Of a stretch of 30,000 bases of DNA, positions 20,447 through 29,349 are shown in pieces (within the stretch, counting starts at the first letter, position 1; each line of letters opens with the position of its first letter). Both the position numbers and the translations under genes were made by a program. The DNA is taken from assembly GCA_037447655.1 (NCBI GenBank), contig JBBHKE010003383.1, positions 1 through 30,000 of the forward strand. Direction: 5' to 3'. Source of the stretch: Zygnema cylindricum. Its lineage: Eukaryota > Streptophyta > Zygnematophyceae > Zygnematales > Zygnemataceae. Under the pieces are notes generated by a model. That model was not told the DNA's origin, did no database searches, and saw nothing but the letters and a program-made list of their open reading frames with translations.

Positions 20447-23400
20447 TTAACTCTTCGGGTTTTTCTTGTCCGAAGTCAAATCGTTGAAAGTCTCGATCTT
20501 GAAAGCCGCATGAGAGACGATTATGTAATCGACAATCCCCTGTTATTCCCACAACAAAAAGAAACAAAAAAAACACCACAACAAACTCAACCTAACTGGC
20601 TTCAAAGGTACAATAAGCAAAAAAAGAACTAAAACAAAGGTTGAGGGAACAAACAAACGGATAAAATACATGAACCAAACATAACCTTATTTTGCCAGTT
20701 TTTTATTATTTTGACCTTTATCGTTTATTTTGGCCTTTTTCGTTTATTTTGCCATTTTTCGTCGTTATATCATTTTTCTTTCTTTTTCATTTATTTGTTC
20801 TTTTAAACGTTTTTTCAATGTTCATACCTCCATAATACCGTCAAACTCAGGTGAACCGTTTTCTCCCACAATTTGTATTGTGGCATTCCACCATCGACTC
20901 CCTTCGACCCATAAGTAGGAATAATCCCTCAAAAACTTTAGAGGATATGAAATTGAAAGGGGAATAAAAAAATTTGGGTCTTTCTCATTTGTCGCGATGT
21001 AAATTGTCGTTCCTTCGGAAACATTCATTTTGTGCAATACTTGAAGCAAACTGCCCATGACAAAACAAAACGCAATAAATCAAGATCAGCATCAGACCCA
21101 GTTCGTTATAGGCGATAAAGGATCAGGATCGATCAGGTTTCCACTTTTTTTTTTTTTTCGGCACTGGCGGCGGCGTCGCCAGACATCAGCGAGGCAATCG
21201 TAGTGTGGAAGGTCCCTCAGAATGGCATTCGCTAAATGGACAAGAGTGGGAGCATATCGGAAACTTCCCCACGGTCGCTTTATGACCTGCCCGAAAAGAA
21301 AAAAGAAAGAAGAAGAAAAGACGAAAAGACGAAGGTAAACGCCAGAGAATTCTTCGAGGTCGATTGTAACTTGCCGAAAAAAGAGGGAAGGAAAAAGTTA
21401 AACAACAAAAGTTTCTCCTAGACCGTGAATTGGTTCTAGCATTAATAGATAATTCGTTAAGAAAATATAAAATATAAAAAAATAGTATGGGGACAGTTTT
21501 GGTGTGAATAATTCTATTTTCGGTTCAAGTAACGTGAACCGCAAAAAGAAATCGAGTTAAAAATCAAACAATTATGACCCATGGAAATGACCATTTTTAC
21601 ACCATTCTTTAACAAACGACAAATGAAAGCAACAATTTCTACACCGTTTTTTAAGAAAACGACACATAAAAACAACAATTTCCACACTATTTACAAAAAA
21701 ACACGTAGAAATGCCGATTCCTTCACCGTCTCTTACAAAAGACACATGGCAATGACCATTTTTACACCATTCTTTCACAAAACGACACACGAAAATCGCG
21801 ATTTCCACAGCATTTACCTCTTTGTTTTTCTCACACACAGTAAAAACCTCCCTCCCTCCCTCCTCCCTCCTCCCTCCCTCCTCCCTACACCATTCTTTCA
21901 CAAAACGACACACCAAAACCACACCTTTTTTGTCCTTTACCTCTTTGTTTTTCTCACACACAGTGAAAGCCCAATCCGTCCTGTCCTTCGAGTAAACTCG
22001 ATGGATAACTGTCGCCGTACTTTTTTGTACTTTTTTAAGCGAAGGACCTCCCGTAATAGGAGCAGGGAAAACCGAAACTTTATTATTGGGGTGGGACGAG
22101 TCCCAGGCCTCCCAACCCTCCTTAAAGACTTCTTTGTCTATTATGGGAATGTTTCTGCAAAGGGAGGAGTGTAGTACAAATAAAGGAGAGGGAGAGGGAG
22201 AAGGAGAGGGAGAGGGAGAGGGAGAGGGAGAGGGCCAGGGCGAGGGAGAAAGAGGGAGGAAGGCAAAAAAATGGAGGAAAATGTAGCGGTTAAAAAAATT
22301 ACATGAGATTATAGAGTAAATAATGTCAAGCACGGTGTTGTCCTTTACCTTTTTTTTAAATATAGTAGTTTTTGTGGTTATTTTCCTTGTTTGGAATAAA
22401 TCCAATTTTGTGAGATGGTTAAAACATTTTGTTAATTTTCATTTTATTCTCTTTTGACCATAAACTAAAGTATGTTGTGCTTCTTTTTCTTTGAGCTTGT
22501 TGATTTCAAATGTGGTATATAGATGCCTTAGGGTCAAGTTCCATCAGTCGAAAAGTGGGGTAGTTGGCCTATCTGTACCAAACCGTACCGCTTATTTTGT
22601 TTTTATACGAGAAACAATTTTGTTTTTATACGCGAAACAAACAACATTACGGAGAATCTTCCCAATACTCTCCGAAGGTCTGGGAGGTAACACTGACCGT
22701 CGAATATTCATTCGCGAGGCGTTCGCTATATTTTTCCCTGTAACTGACAACGTTGCTGTAAGAGGTGGGTTGTCAGTTACGGAAAAAAATGAATCGCGAC
22801 ACGCTGGACGATTAAGCTACGTGTCACGATGGACAACCAACGAAAAATCACAAGATTTGCGCATGGTATGTACCTTAACTGAAAATAAAAAAATGAATCT
22901 CGAAACGGTCCTTCGTCGCGCTATTTTTGGCAACGCTCTTTCAGTACACTATTTCCGGCAAAGGATTTTCTTCATGTTCGAAAACAGGAGCCCTGGCGTT
23001 TGCAAAAAGTATAAAAGTTTTGTCGTTTTATGACTTGGTACGCAGGTACATGGTACGCAAGTGAAGATTTGAAGTGAAATTTGTCGGTGTGGAAAATTTG
23101 AAGGATATTCAATATCGGATCGTAGCTTACATGGTGCCACTCAATTTAGAACACGTGATTTACACGCTCTACGTGATGGACAATCGACTCAATCAACCCG
23201 GCCCGTAGAGTTGGCCGTACGATTACAGAAACGACTGATGGAACCGCACCCTTAATATGTCATTTGAAGCTTTGAAAAAATGTTGTAACTATTATCTTGG
23301 GATTTTGTGAATCTAAGTTATAATTCAATTTTGCAAGGTTATTGCTAGAAAAAAAATTCCCGTAGTTAACCCTTCAAAAATCCTCAAAAATACTGAAAAA

Positions 23401-24844
23401 ACCTATAAAATAACCCTAGAAACCATATAAAAAAACTGAAAAAACCTTGACAAAACCCAAACTCTAACAGAGACACTACGAAACCATAAAAACCATAGAA
23501 CGCTGTAAACTCCTGAAAAATCCTAAAACCTCTAAAAACCCTACAAAAACCCTGATTATCCTTAAAAACCCTAAAAACCTTCCAAAAACCCTAAAAACCT
23601 TTCAAAACCCTAAAACTATTCCAAAAACCTAAAACCTTCCAAAAACCCAAAAAACCTTCCAAAACCCTAAAAACTTTCCAAAACCCTGCAAACCTCCCAA
23701 AACCCTAAAAACCTTTCACAACCCTGAAAATCTTCCGAAACCCTAAAAACCTTCCAAAACCCTAAAAACTTTTCAAAACCCTAAGAATCTTCCAAAACCC
23801 TAAAAACCTTCCAGAGGCCTACAAACCTTCCAGAACCCTAAAAACCTTCCAAAACCCTAAAAACCTTCCAAAACCCTAAAAACCTTTCAAAACCCTAAAA
23901 ACCTTTCAAAACCCTAAAAACCCTTCCAAAAACCCTAAAAACCTTCCCAAACCCTAAAAACCTTCCCAAAATCCTAAACCCTCACCGTTGCAAGTGGCGC
24001 AAATCGAAGTACTGCTCGAACCGCGTGACACGTGACACTCCGTAGTTATGCTCCGGAGCGACACCGAATCCCATATCGAGGACGAGGATCCGACGGAGGA
24101 GGAGAGCCTCTCCTGCTTCACACGTGAGAGCCCAAAATCGGTGACTCGATCCGACCATAAAATCGGATCTCGCGCGAGGATAGAACAAGTACTTCGCAGA
24201 AGGGTCAAAGGAAGCTTCGCCGATACCGGTTCTCCAAGGAGGGTAGGGAGGAGGGGGGGGAGGGGAAGAAGAGGAGGAGAGAATTCGGGGGAAGATGGAG
24301 AGAGGAGCGGGAGGAGTAGGGGAGAAGAGAGGGAGGGAGGGAGAGGGAGAGAGAGAGAGAGAGGATTTTTTTTTCCATCATTAGAGTCTTGCGATTGCAC
24401 AGTTTGCGTTTCTTCTATTTTTTTTGCTTTGTCTTCTTCTGCTTTGTCCTTTTCTACTTTGTCTTTTTCTGCTTTGTCTTTTTCTGTTATGTCTTCTTCT
24501 GTTTTGTCTTTTTCTGCTTTGTCAATATATGTTTTTCTTTCGATCGCTCTCTCTCTACTGACCCTGCCCCTTTCTATTTTGTCGTCTTCTGTTTTGTCGT
24601 TTTCTATTTTGTCGTTTTCTACTACTCGGTAAGCAGTTTTCGAGCGGAGAGGCTTTTCGCCGCATTTCAAATCGGGCAGCAGAAAGAGGCGGGAGGAGAA
24701 ACAGGGGAGAGAGGAGGAGGAGGGAGAGGAGGGAGAGGAGGAGGAGGAGGGAGAGGGAGAGGCGAAATGGAAGACGCAGAAGGTAGAGAGGGGGAAGAGA
24801 AAAGTCGCCAGCGTGGCAATCCTCCATCGCTTCAGAGTCTCCAT
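20447..24844 (-). CDS. Plant-type O-fucosyltransferase-like protein (PF10250-type), spliced; 5' part uncertain
   Basis: Assembled on - from exons 24231-23986, 22154-21941, 21286-about 21165, 21050-20828 and 20539-20447 (TAA), with matching phases. Blocks in order: SAKYLFYPRARSDFMVGSSH, RFWALTCEAGEALLLRRILV, RFEQYFDLRHLQ joined to RNIPIIDKEVF, then DRTDWAFTVCE, VIKRPWGSFRYAPTLVHLAN, TTIYIATNEKDPNFF, LRDYSYLWVEGS, PEFDGIME joined to GIVDYIIVSHA, and IETFNDLTSDKK before the stop. This order fits Arabidopsis O-fucosyltransferase-family proteins, presumed Golgi enzymes using GDP-fucose. The N terminus is less sure: METLKRWRIATLATFLFPLS from 24844 gives a plausible membrane anchor, but its frame differs from exon 24231-23986 and no phase-2 donor was found. 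An alternative acceptor after GGCGAAG with a donor near the GTCA|GTAGAG site is possible. At the usual H-V-x-R-G-(D/E) position I read DVWRRR, and the donor there (CCA|GTGCCG) is weak. The gene may be decaying. Confidence 0.75.
21589..21975. repeat. Minisatellite of about 43-bp units in an O-fucosyltransferase-like intron
   Basis: About six diverged units of the pattern CATTTTTACACCATTCTTT, then (C)ACAAAACGACACA and a variable A-rich tail. A CCTCCCTCC-rich insert at 21847-21890 follows the duplicated exon end (CTCTTTGTTTTTCTCACACA occurs at 21819-21838 and 21941-21960). The second occurrence is the 3' end of the exon 22154-21941 and the first is an intronic duplicate. Open frames on both strands (197 and 277 codons) are products of the repeat and not separate genes. 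Confidence 0.68.
22180..22260. repeat. (GGAGAG)n purine tract acting as polypyrimidine tract
   Basis: About ten GGAGAG hexamers. On the coding (-) strand this is a CTCTCC tract placed just before the TTTGCAG acceptor of exon 22154-21941, so it plausibly serves as, or expanded from, the intron's polypyrimidine tract. Confidence 0.65.
22531..23251. mobile_element. PIF/Harbinger-like (Tourist-type) non-autonomous element, 721 bp
   Basis: Ends GGGTCAAGTTCCATCAGTCG (22531-22550) and, in reverse complement, GGGTGCGGTTCCATCAGTCG (23251-23232), differing at three bases. TTA is found immediately outside both (22528-22530, 23252-23254). TTA target duplication with TIRs starting GGG fits Harbinger-derived MITEs. 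An internal hairpin has a perfect 12-bp stem (GTAACTGACAAC, 22740-22751 with 22769-22780). The 180-codon open frame inside on + has no recognisable domain. It lies within the intron between exons 23986 and 22154 of the O-fucosyltransferase-like gene. Confidence 0.72.
23370..23980. repeat. Telomere-like CCCTAAA-rich tandem repeat inside an intron
   Basis: About 30 imperfect units of AACCCTAAAAACCTTCCAA (17-20 bp), increasingly uniform towards 23980. Each unit holds the plant telomere word CCCTAAA. It begins a few bases after the donor site of exon 24231-23986, so it fills the first 600 bp of that intron. It is not a true telomere array because the word is separated by a CCTTCC spacer. Confidence 0.78.
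24240..24365. repeat. Purine-rich low-complexity tract (GGGAGA / GA)n
   Basis: On the - strand this is a long CT tract leading to the GGAG|AACC acceptor of the exon at 24231-23986. Read as protein it gives only Ser/Leu/Pro runs. I treat it as intronic. Confidence 0.55.
24410..24625. repeat. 15-bp repeat encoding a Lys/Asp/Glu pentapeptide array on the - strand
   Basis: Roughly a dozen copies of (T)TTTGTC(T/G)TTTTCTGC on +. On - in the frame from 24844 it reads AEKDKAEKDKVEKDK-type pentapeptides. It may be a charged stem region in exon 1 of the O-fucosyltransferase-like gene or an intronic minisatellite; the sequence does not decide. Confidence 0.6.
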
Positions 24845-25357
24845 CTTCCTCAGTGGTACTGTGGCACTGACAAAAAAAGTATTTAAAAAAAAGTATTTAA
24901 AAAAAAAGTATTTAAAAAAAAGTATTTAAAAAAAAAAGGAAGAATGATGAATAAAAAAAAATATCGTTTATGCAGTTTGACTATTTCGTATGCAATCTTC
25001 AAAAAGAAGAGTCAAATGCAACTCATATTATGGAGAGGAGAAGATTTGTTGTAAAAAAAACGCGAAGGTGAGATTATCAAATTGTTAGCTCGATTCTATG
25101 TGACAGTGACAGCAAAAAGAAACGAAGAAAAAATGAAACGTAAATAGTTAAATAGGAAAAAAAAACTAAAAATTACGAAAAAAAACTGAATCAGAAGCGA
25201 CTTTTACTTTTGGTGTAGGAGCTGATCTGCTGATGTCAACAATTACAAACAAAATCGTAAAATATTCGTACAATAATGGTACAGATTACGGAATGATGGG
25301 AGGAATTAATTGTACGAGTTGACGGCGAACGTGCGTTCGACTTTTTGACTTCTTCAA
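24845..25357. other. Upstream of the O-fucosyltransferase-like gene, with an AAAAAAAGTATTT repeat
   Basis: Four near-identical copies of a 14-15-bp unit AAAAAAAGTATTT lie at 24872-24938, close to the presumed start of the - strand gene. The rest is AT-rich with no gene recognised. Promoter elements cannot be placed. Confidence 0.5.
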
Positions 25358-25557
25358 CCGCGAATCGCTATTAGCGTCAATGTTTTTTTCGCCACTTAAA
25401 ACAACTTTTCTCCGTACACACTTGTCGGATTGTGGATCTGACGGTCTCGATTGAGAGCTAAGATTCTCAGCTTCCGATTGGCGGTCTCAAATTGAAAAAT
25501 CCGACAAGTGTGTACGGAGAAAAGATGTTTTAAGTGGCGAAAAAAGCATTGACGCTA
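25358..25557. repeat. Long inverted repeat (60-bp arms, 2 mismatches), foldback element
   Basis: The left arm 25372-25431 and right arm 25498-25557 are reverse complements with only two mismatches, separated by 66 bp. The left arm is preceded by ACCGCGAATCGCTAT, the family's TIR. The right arm breaks off exactly at the TA where the 3.27-kb element begins, so this is a family member whose right terminus was lost or replaced by that neighbour. Confidence 0.8.
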
Positions 25558-27039
25558 CACCGCGAATCGTAATTAGAGTAATGAAAAAATTAGAGTGAAA
25601 AAACAAAAAAAAACAAATAGAGTAATAAACTCTAATTTATGTGATAGAAATTTTTCACAGTCGAAGTTTACTCTAATTTATTTAAGTACTCTATATTGGG
25701 TTATGTCGGCAATAAATATCCGCGCTGAAATTATAAACACTAAATTACGTAGATGTACAAAATCTGTCAGTCCGTATAGTTTTGACGTCATTATGACGAT
25801 AGTATTATTTGTCGCGCTGAATGTCAGTTAATGTTCACACTGACGACGATGCTGTCGACGGACGAGAGTTAGGGTGCGTCTCTGTGTGCCTAAGGGTATT
25901 TTCGCATGTAACCGAAACTTAGTCTTGCTACTTTGTTTTTTACCGAAGATTCTCCGTACAGATTTCAAACCATTCGGATGTAAACGCAAATAACTTGTCA
26001 CTTAAAAAAGTGATTTACGTAGACGTGTACGAAGAATTGTGACAGATGAAGTGGTACATAAAATGAGGCGAAACTTCCACTCGCCTTCAATTTGAGGCGT
26101 TTCTCCGCACGCTGTACAATTTTTGTGACTTCGTAATGTCCGTACGCCACATTGTCGACGTGTCGAAACCCTAAATTACCTTTCGTTGTCGCAGAGAATT
26201 TGCGGTTTCGTTTATCGGCTCCCCACTTGCCGACAGGTGGCCAATATATTTCATACGCCGTATGTGTGAAGACACGTGTTTTTGAGAGAGACGACCCCTG
26301 TATGGATCAGCGGACGCAAAACATTATGCACAGGCTGGAAACGTGCAGTGTTTTTTTTTTTGGTACTCCGCGCACAAAAATTGTAAAAAACTTCAGACAC
26401 GTGCGACAGTTTTGCCTATTTGCTCAACTTTATTTCAAATCAGCTTGCGAGGTGATTTGATGTAAAGTTTGAACATGTGTTGAAAGGACGCGAAAGTGGG
26501 TCGAATTTCGCTAAACGACAAATTGTATCGCGCTAGACGACAAACTCCTGTACGCATAAAGTTTCAGGGTAACGCAACTTGTACGGTAGTAATTTCTATT
26601 TTTTGGTACGGCTGCGGATTTTCTCATTTTTTTTCTAAGTTATGGAGGAAAACGACAGAAAATAACTGTAAATTTAGCACATGCGAAAATACCCTAATAT
26701 AACGATCTTGCCGACAATAAAGTGTTGTCTTATTCACACCGGCAACATAATTATCTTTAATTCTTTATCTTCATCGTGGTTGTCGTTATGTGCGTCATCA
26801 TTGCTACTCATCATTACCATAGTCAGCAACGTGGTCAGCGGCACAATACTATTGATTGGGATTCGACCACGCTACAGGCAATTAATAACAAAAAAATAAA
26901 TAAATTAGTTAAGAGAGATTTTTATTGCCGTCCGATCGTAATCGTGATCGTGAAATTTTTACGGTTTAGAAATATTCTGGCGTACGCTGAATCGTCCAGA
27001 AAGTGTCGCACGTGTAAGGCTAAAAGGACCAGGCGGCAG

Positions 27040-27091
27040 GTACATCGCGAATCGCTATTAGGGTTAACCCTAATAGCGATTCGCGGTGTAC
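27040..27091. repeat. 52-bp near-perfect palindrome made of two opposed family TIRs
   Basis: GTACATCGCGAATCGCTATT, then AGGGTTAACCCT, then AATAGCGATTCGCGGTGTAC, with one mismatch across the whole palindrome centred at 27065/27066. It equals a TA-flanked element reduced to just its two termini (46 bp), with no interior. It sits inside the 3.27-kb element. Confidence 0.85.
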
Positions 27092-27773
27092 ATGAAAAAT
27101 ATCTCGATGGCAATTTCGATGAGATTGTCACACGTGTTGGACAATCAATATCTGTACGGCAGGAATGACGAGACTGTACCTGGATGTACAATTTTCGAAC
27201 GATTCTCCAAAATTTGTCGTTAATAACTTTGTCGCGTAGAGTCACCAAATCGATTTTGATATTGGCTGGTCGATACATTCCACCTTCCTCCTTTATTTTG
27301 TTTTTTCTGTTCTGCAAGCATAGTCCTCATTCAATTCTATTTCACGTTCCGTACAAAGAAGCTAGCCGTTTTTATCTAAAAGCAGCTGTAAAATCTGACT
27401 TTTTTTGTCCACAAAAATCCATTTTTGCTTTGCCCTTTTTCTAAAAGGGGAAAGCATTGTAGTCGCCTTCGTCTCTGGTGTAATCGAGAATTGATCGTTG
27501 ATCTTTTTGTTTGAGATCTTGAGCCGTTGAATGTTTTGAGTTTTGTTTGTCGTCTTTGGTGACAGCGATTGTTGACCGTCGTATTTTTTTGGTGTACGAT
27601 CGTGAGCCGTTGAATGACCGTAGAATTTTGTTGTAATGAAAGTAGACACGTGTTCCATTTTGATGTAGTGAAAAGAGACACGTGGTACAATTCTATTTGT
27701 TGTATTTCGCGTGGTTGTAGTGGTATGATAAAAGGCCATACAAAATCGACGTCACGCCAAACAAAATCAACGT

Positions 27774-28155
27774 CACGCCAAAATGTTGTGATATCAATAC
27801 CAGTTGAGTAGCGTACAGTATCGTACTTTAAAATTTTGCGCGTGCGATCCGGGACATCACGCCAAGTTGTCGTTTTCTCAATATCCGTACACGCCAAAAT
27901 GTCGTGTTATCAATACCGGCTAATAGCGTACAGTATAGTACTTTATTTTTGCGCTTGCGATCCCGTCACATCACGCCACGCTGTCATGTTCTCAATATCT
28001 GTACACTACAGTACTTTTATTTCAGTGATGGCGTGACGTACGATGTGTCGTTTACTCTATACCGGTACAGAAACGTACAGTATCGCACTTTTAATTTTGG
28101 CGCGTGCTATGTCGTCACATCACGCCACGTTGTCGTGTTTTAAATATCCGTACAC
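27774..28155. repeat. Three-copy tandem repeat (about 115-145 bp) inside the 3.27-kb element
   Basis: The words ACATCACGCCA, then GTTCTCAATATC(C/T)GTACAC (diverged in the last copy) recur at about 27854, 27967 and 28117. GCGTACAGTAT(C/A)GTACTTT occurs at about 27812 and 27927, with a third diverged copy near 28073. It lies next to a further family TIR at 28158. Confidence 0.65.
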
Positions 28156-28157
28156 TA

Positions 28158-28827
28158 CACAGCGAATCGTAATTAGAGTAGATAACGCTAATTCGGTCGC
28201 CCTAAATTTCGATTCTATCACGTTAAATAGAGTAAATGATTCGAATTTTTTTCATTATACTATTTAAGGTAAAGTTTAATTAGCGTAAAACATTCTAATA
28301 TAGGTTCGTTTTAAATAGTGTGGAGTACGGACAAGGTCTGACTGTGCAAAATTGTACTTTTATAAGTAAAAAGGTAAAAATAATAATTTAATAGAATAGC
28401 GCTCAAATTGCACTTAACCAAAAAAATAAATCGCATCGAAAAAAACCCTTTCGCATAGCTCGTCTGTCGACAACATTATCATCCATGTGAACATTTACAT
28501 GAATTTACATGTGAAAAGTCTATAGTTAAACGACAACAATGTGAGTTGAGACAAATAGTATATATATGTATGAGACAAATAGTACTAACGTCATAATGAC
28601 GTCAAAATATACGGACTAAAAGTTTTTGTATGTCTACATAATTTAGTGTTCGTAATTAAGCACGGATATTTATTGCCGACATAACCTAATAAAGAGTACT
28701 TAAATAAATTTGAGTAAACTTCCTCTGTCAAAAGGTTTTATCACAATAATTAGCGTTTATAACTCTAAACATTTTTTTTTGTTTTTTTACTCTAATTTTT
28801 TCTTTACTCTAATTACGATTCGCGGTG
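28158..28827. mobile_element. Possible inner family element sharing the right end of the 3.27-kb element
   Basis: A left TIR CACAGCGAATCGTAATTAGA stands at 28158 after TA. It is followed by interior sequence like that of the 16.8-kb element (AAATAGTGTGGAGTACGG at 28314-28331). The only matching right end downstream is 28827, shared with the large element. So either this is a 670-bp element that grew into the large one by capturing flanking DNA, or it is a truncated nested copy. Confidence 0.45.
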
Positions 28828-28829
28828 TA

Positions 28830-29349
28830 CCGTAATTTTTATGCCGGCATCACGTACGATGCTCGTATATGGTACGCACTGTACTATCGCATTGTACATG
28901 GTAAAGACCATGGCGACCCAAAGTGGACGGTTTCATTCGCGTTTCGTTCATGTAGGGGGTTTGTTTAAGCGTAAAAGTTTCACATTAATTTGAGCATTCG
29001 ATCTCAATCTACTGAACGATATGAATGAATGGATTGAATATATTATGTAGTGTTAAATATTTTAATGTTAAATCTAGAATACACATTAAACCACTATCAT
29101 TATTCAACCATTATTTGTTTAAACATAATACTAATGGTTTTGTTTATTATACATCAAGGTGTTGCATTTATATTTTTTACATTTTTTTTATCAATACATC
29201 AAATCACAAAAGAAGAAAACAAAAAAAAGACTAACAAAATAAATAACCACGATACACCCTTGATCACATAACAAAACCGCAAGAAAACAAATGTAAACAT
29301 AACAAAGATAATAATAAGAAAAAAAAAACATCAAACTTAACTAGGATTC
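28830..29349. other. Intergenic, no gene recognised
   Basis: AT-rich; the short open frames at 29025-29271 are Ile/Tyr/Phe-rich without domains. No RNA gene seen. Confidence 0.4.

Larger units (their letters stand above)
25558..28827. mobile_element. Large non-autonomous DNA transposon with TIRs of about 255 bp (3.27 kb)
   Basis: Both ends begin CACCGCGAATCGTAATTAGA (identical over 20 bases) and are flanked by TA (25556-25557, 28828-28829). Similarity between 25558-25812 and the reverse complement of 28572-28827 continues for about 255 bp, including AGTTTACTC, TTATTTAAGTACTCT, GTTATGTCGGCAATAAATAT and TGACGTCATTATGACG. The 2.76-kb interior has several short open frames but none with a recognisable transposase DDE/D motif or zinc finger, so it is probably mobilised in trans. 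Long TIRs alone suggest Mutator-like elements, whereas the TA flanks suggest a Tc1/mariner-type target. I leave the superfamily open. Confidence 0.72.

Noticed and set aside
21572-22405. Long 277-codon - strand frame and 197-codon + strand frame
   Set aside because: Both follow the period of a minisatellite and a GGAGAG run. Only the part 22154-21941 on - is accepted, as an exon.
22491-23033. 180-codon + strand frame
   Set aside because: Lies inside the Harbinger-like element, has no recognisable domain, and includes an inverted repeat.
23954-24240. Last third of the 296-codon - strand frame
   Set aside because: The conserved catalytic-domain blocks in this stretch are in a different - strand frame (SAKYLFYPRARSDFMVG to DLRHLQ), so this frame is a shadow here.
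24048-24886. Two + strand open frames (194 and 165 codons)
   Set aside because: Antisense to the O-fucosyltransferase-like exons and built from low-complexity Ser/Phe/Gly/Arg runs.
26152-27317. Open frames inside the 3.27-kb element as a transposase
   Set aside because: No DDE/D signature, zinc finger or other transposase feature; all are short and interrupted.
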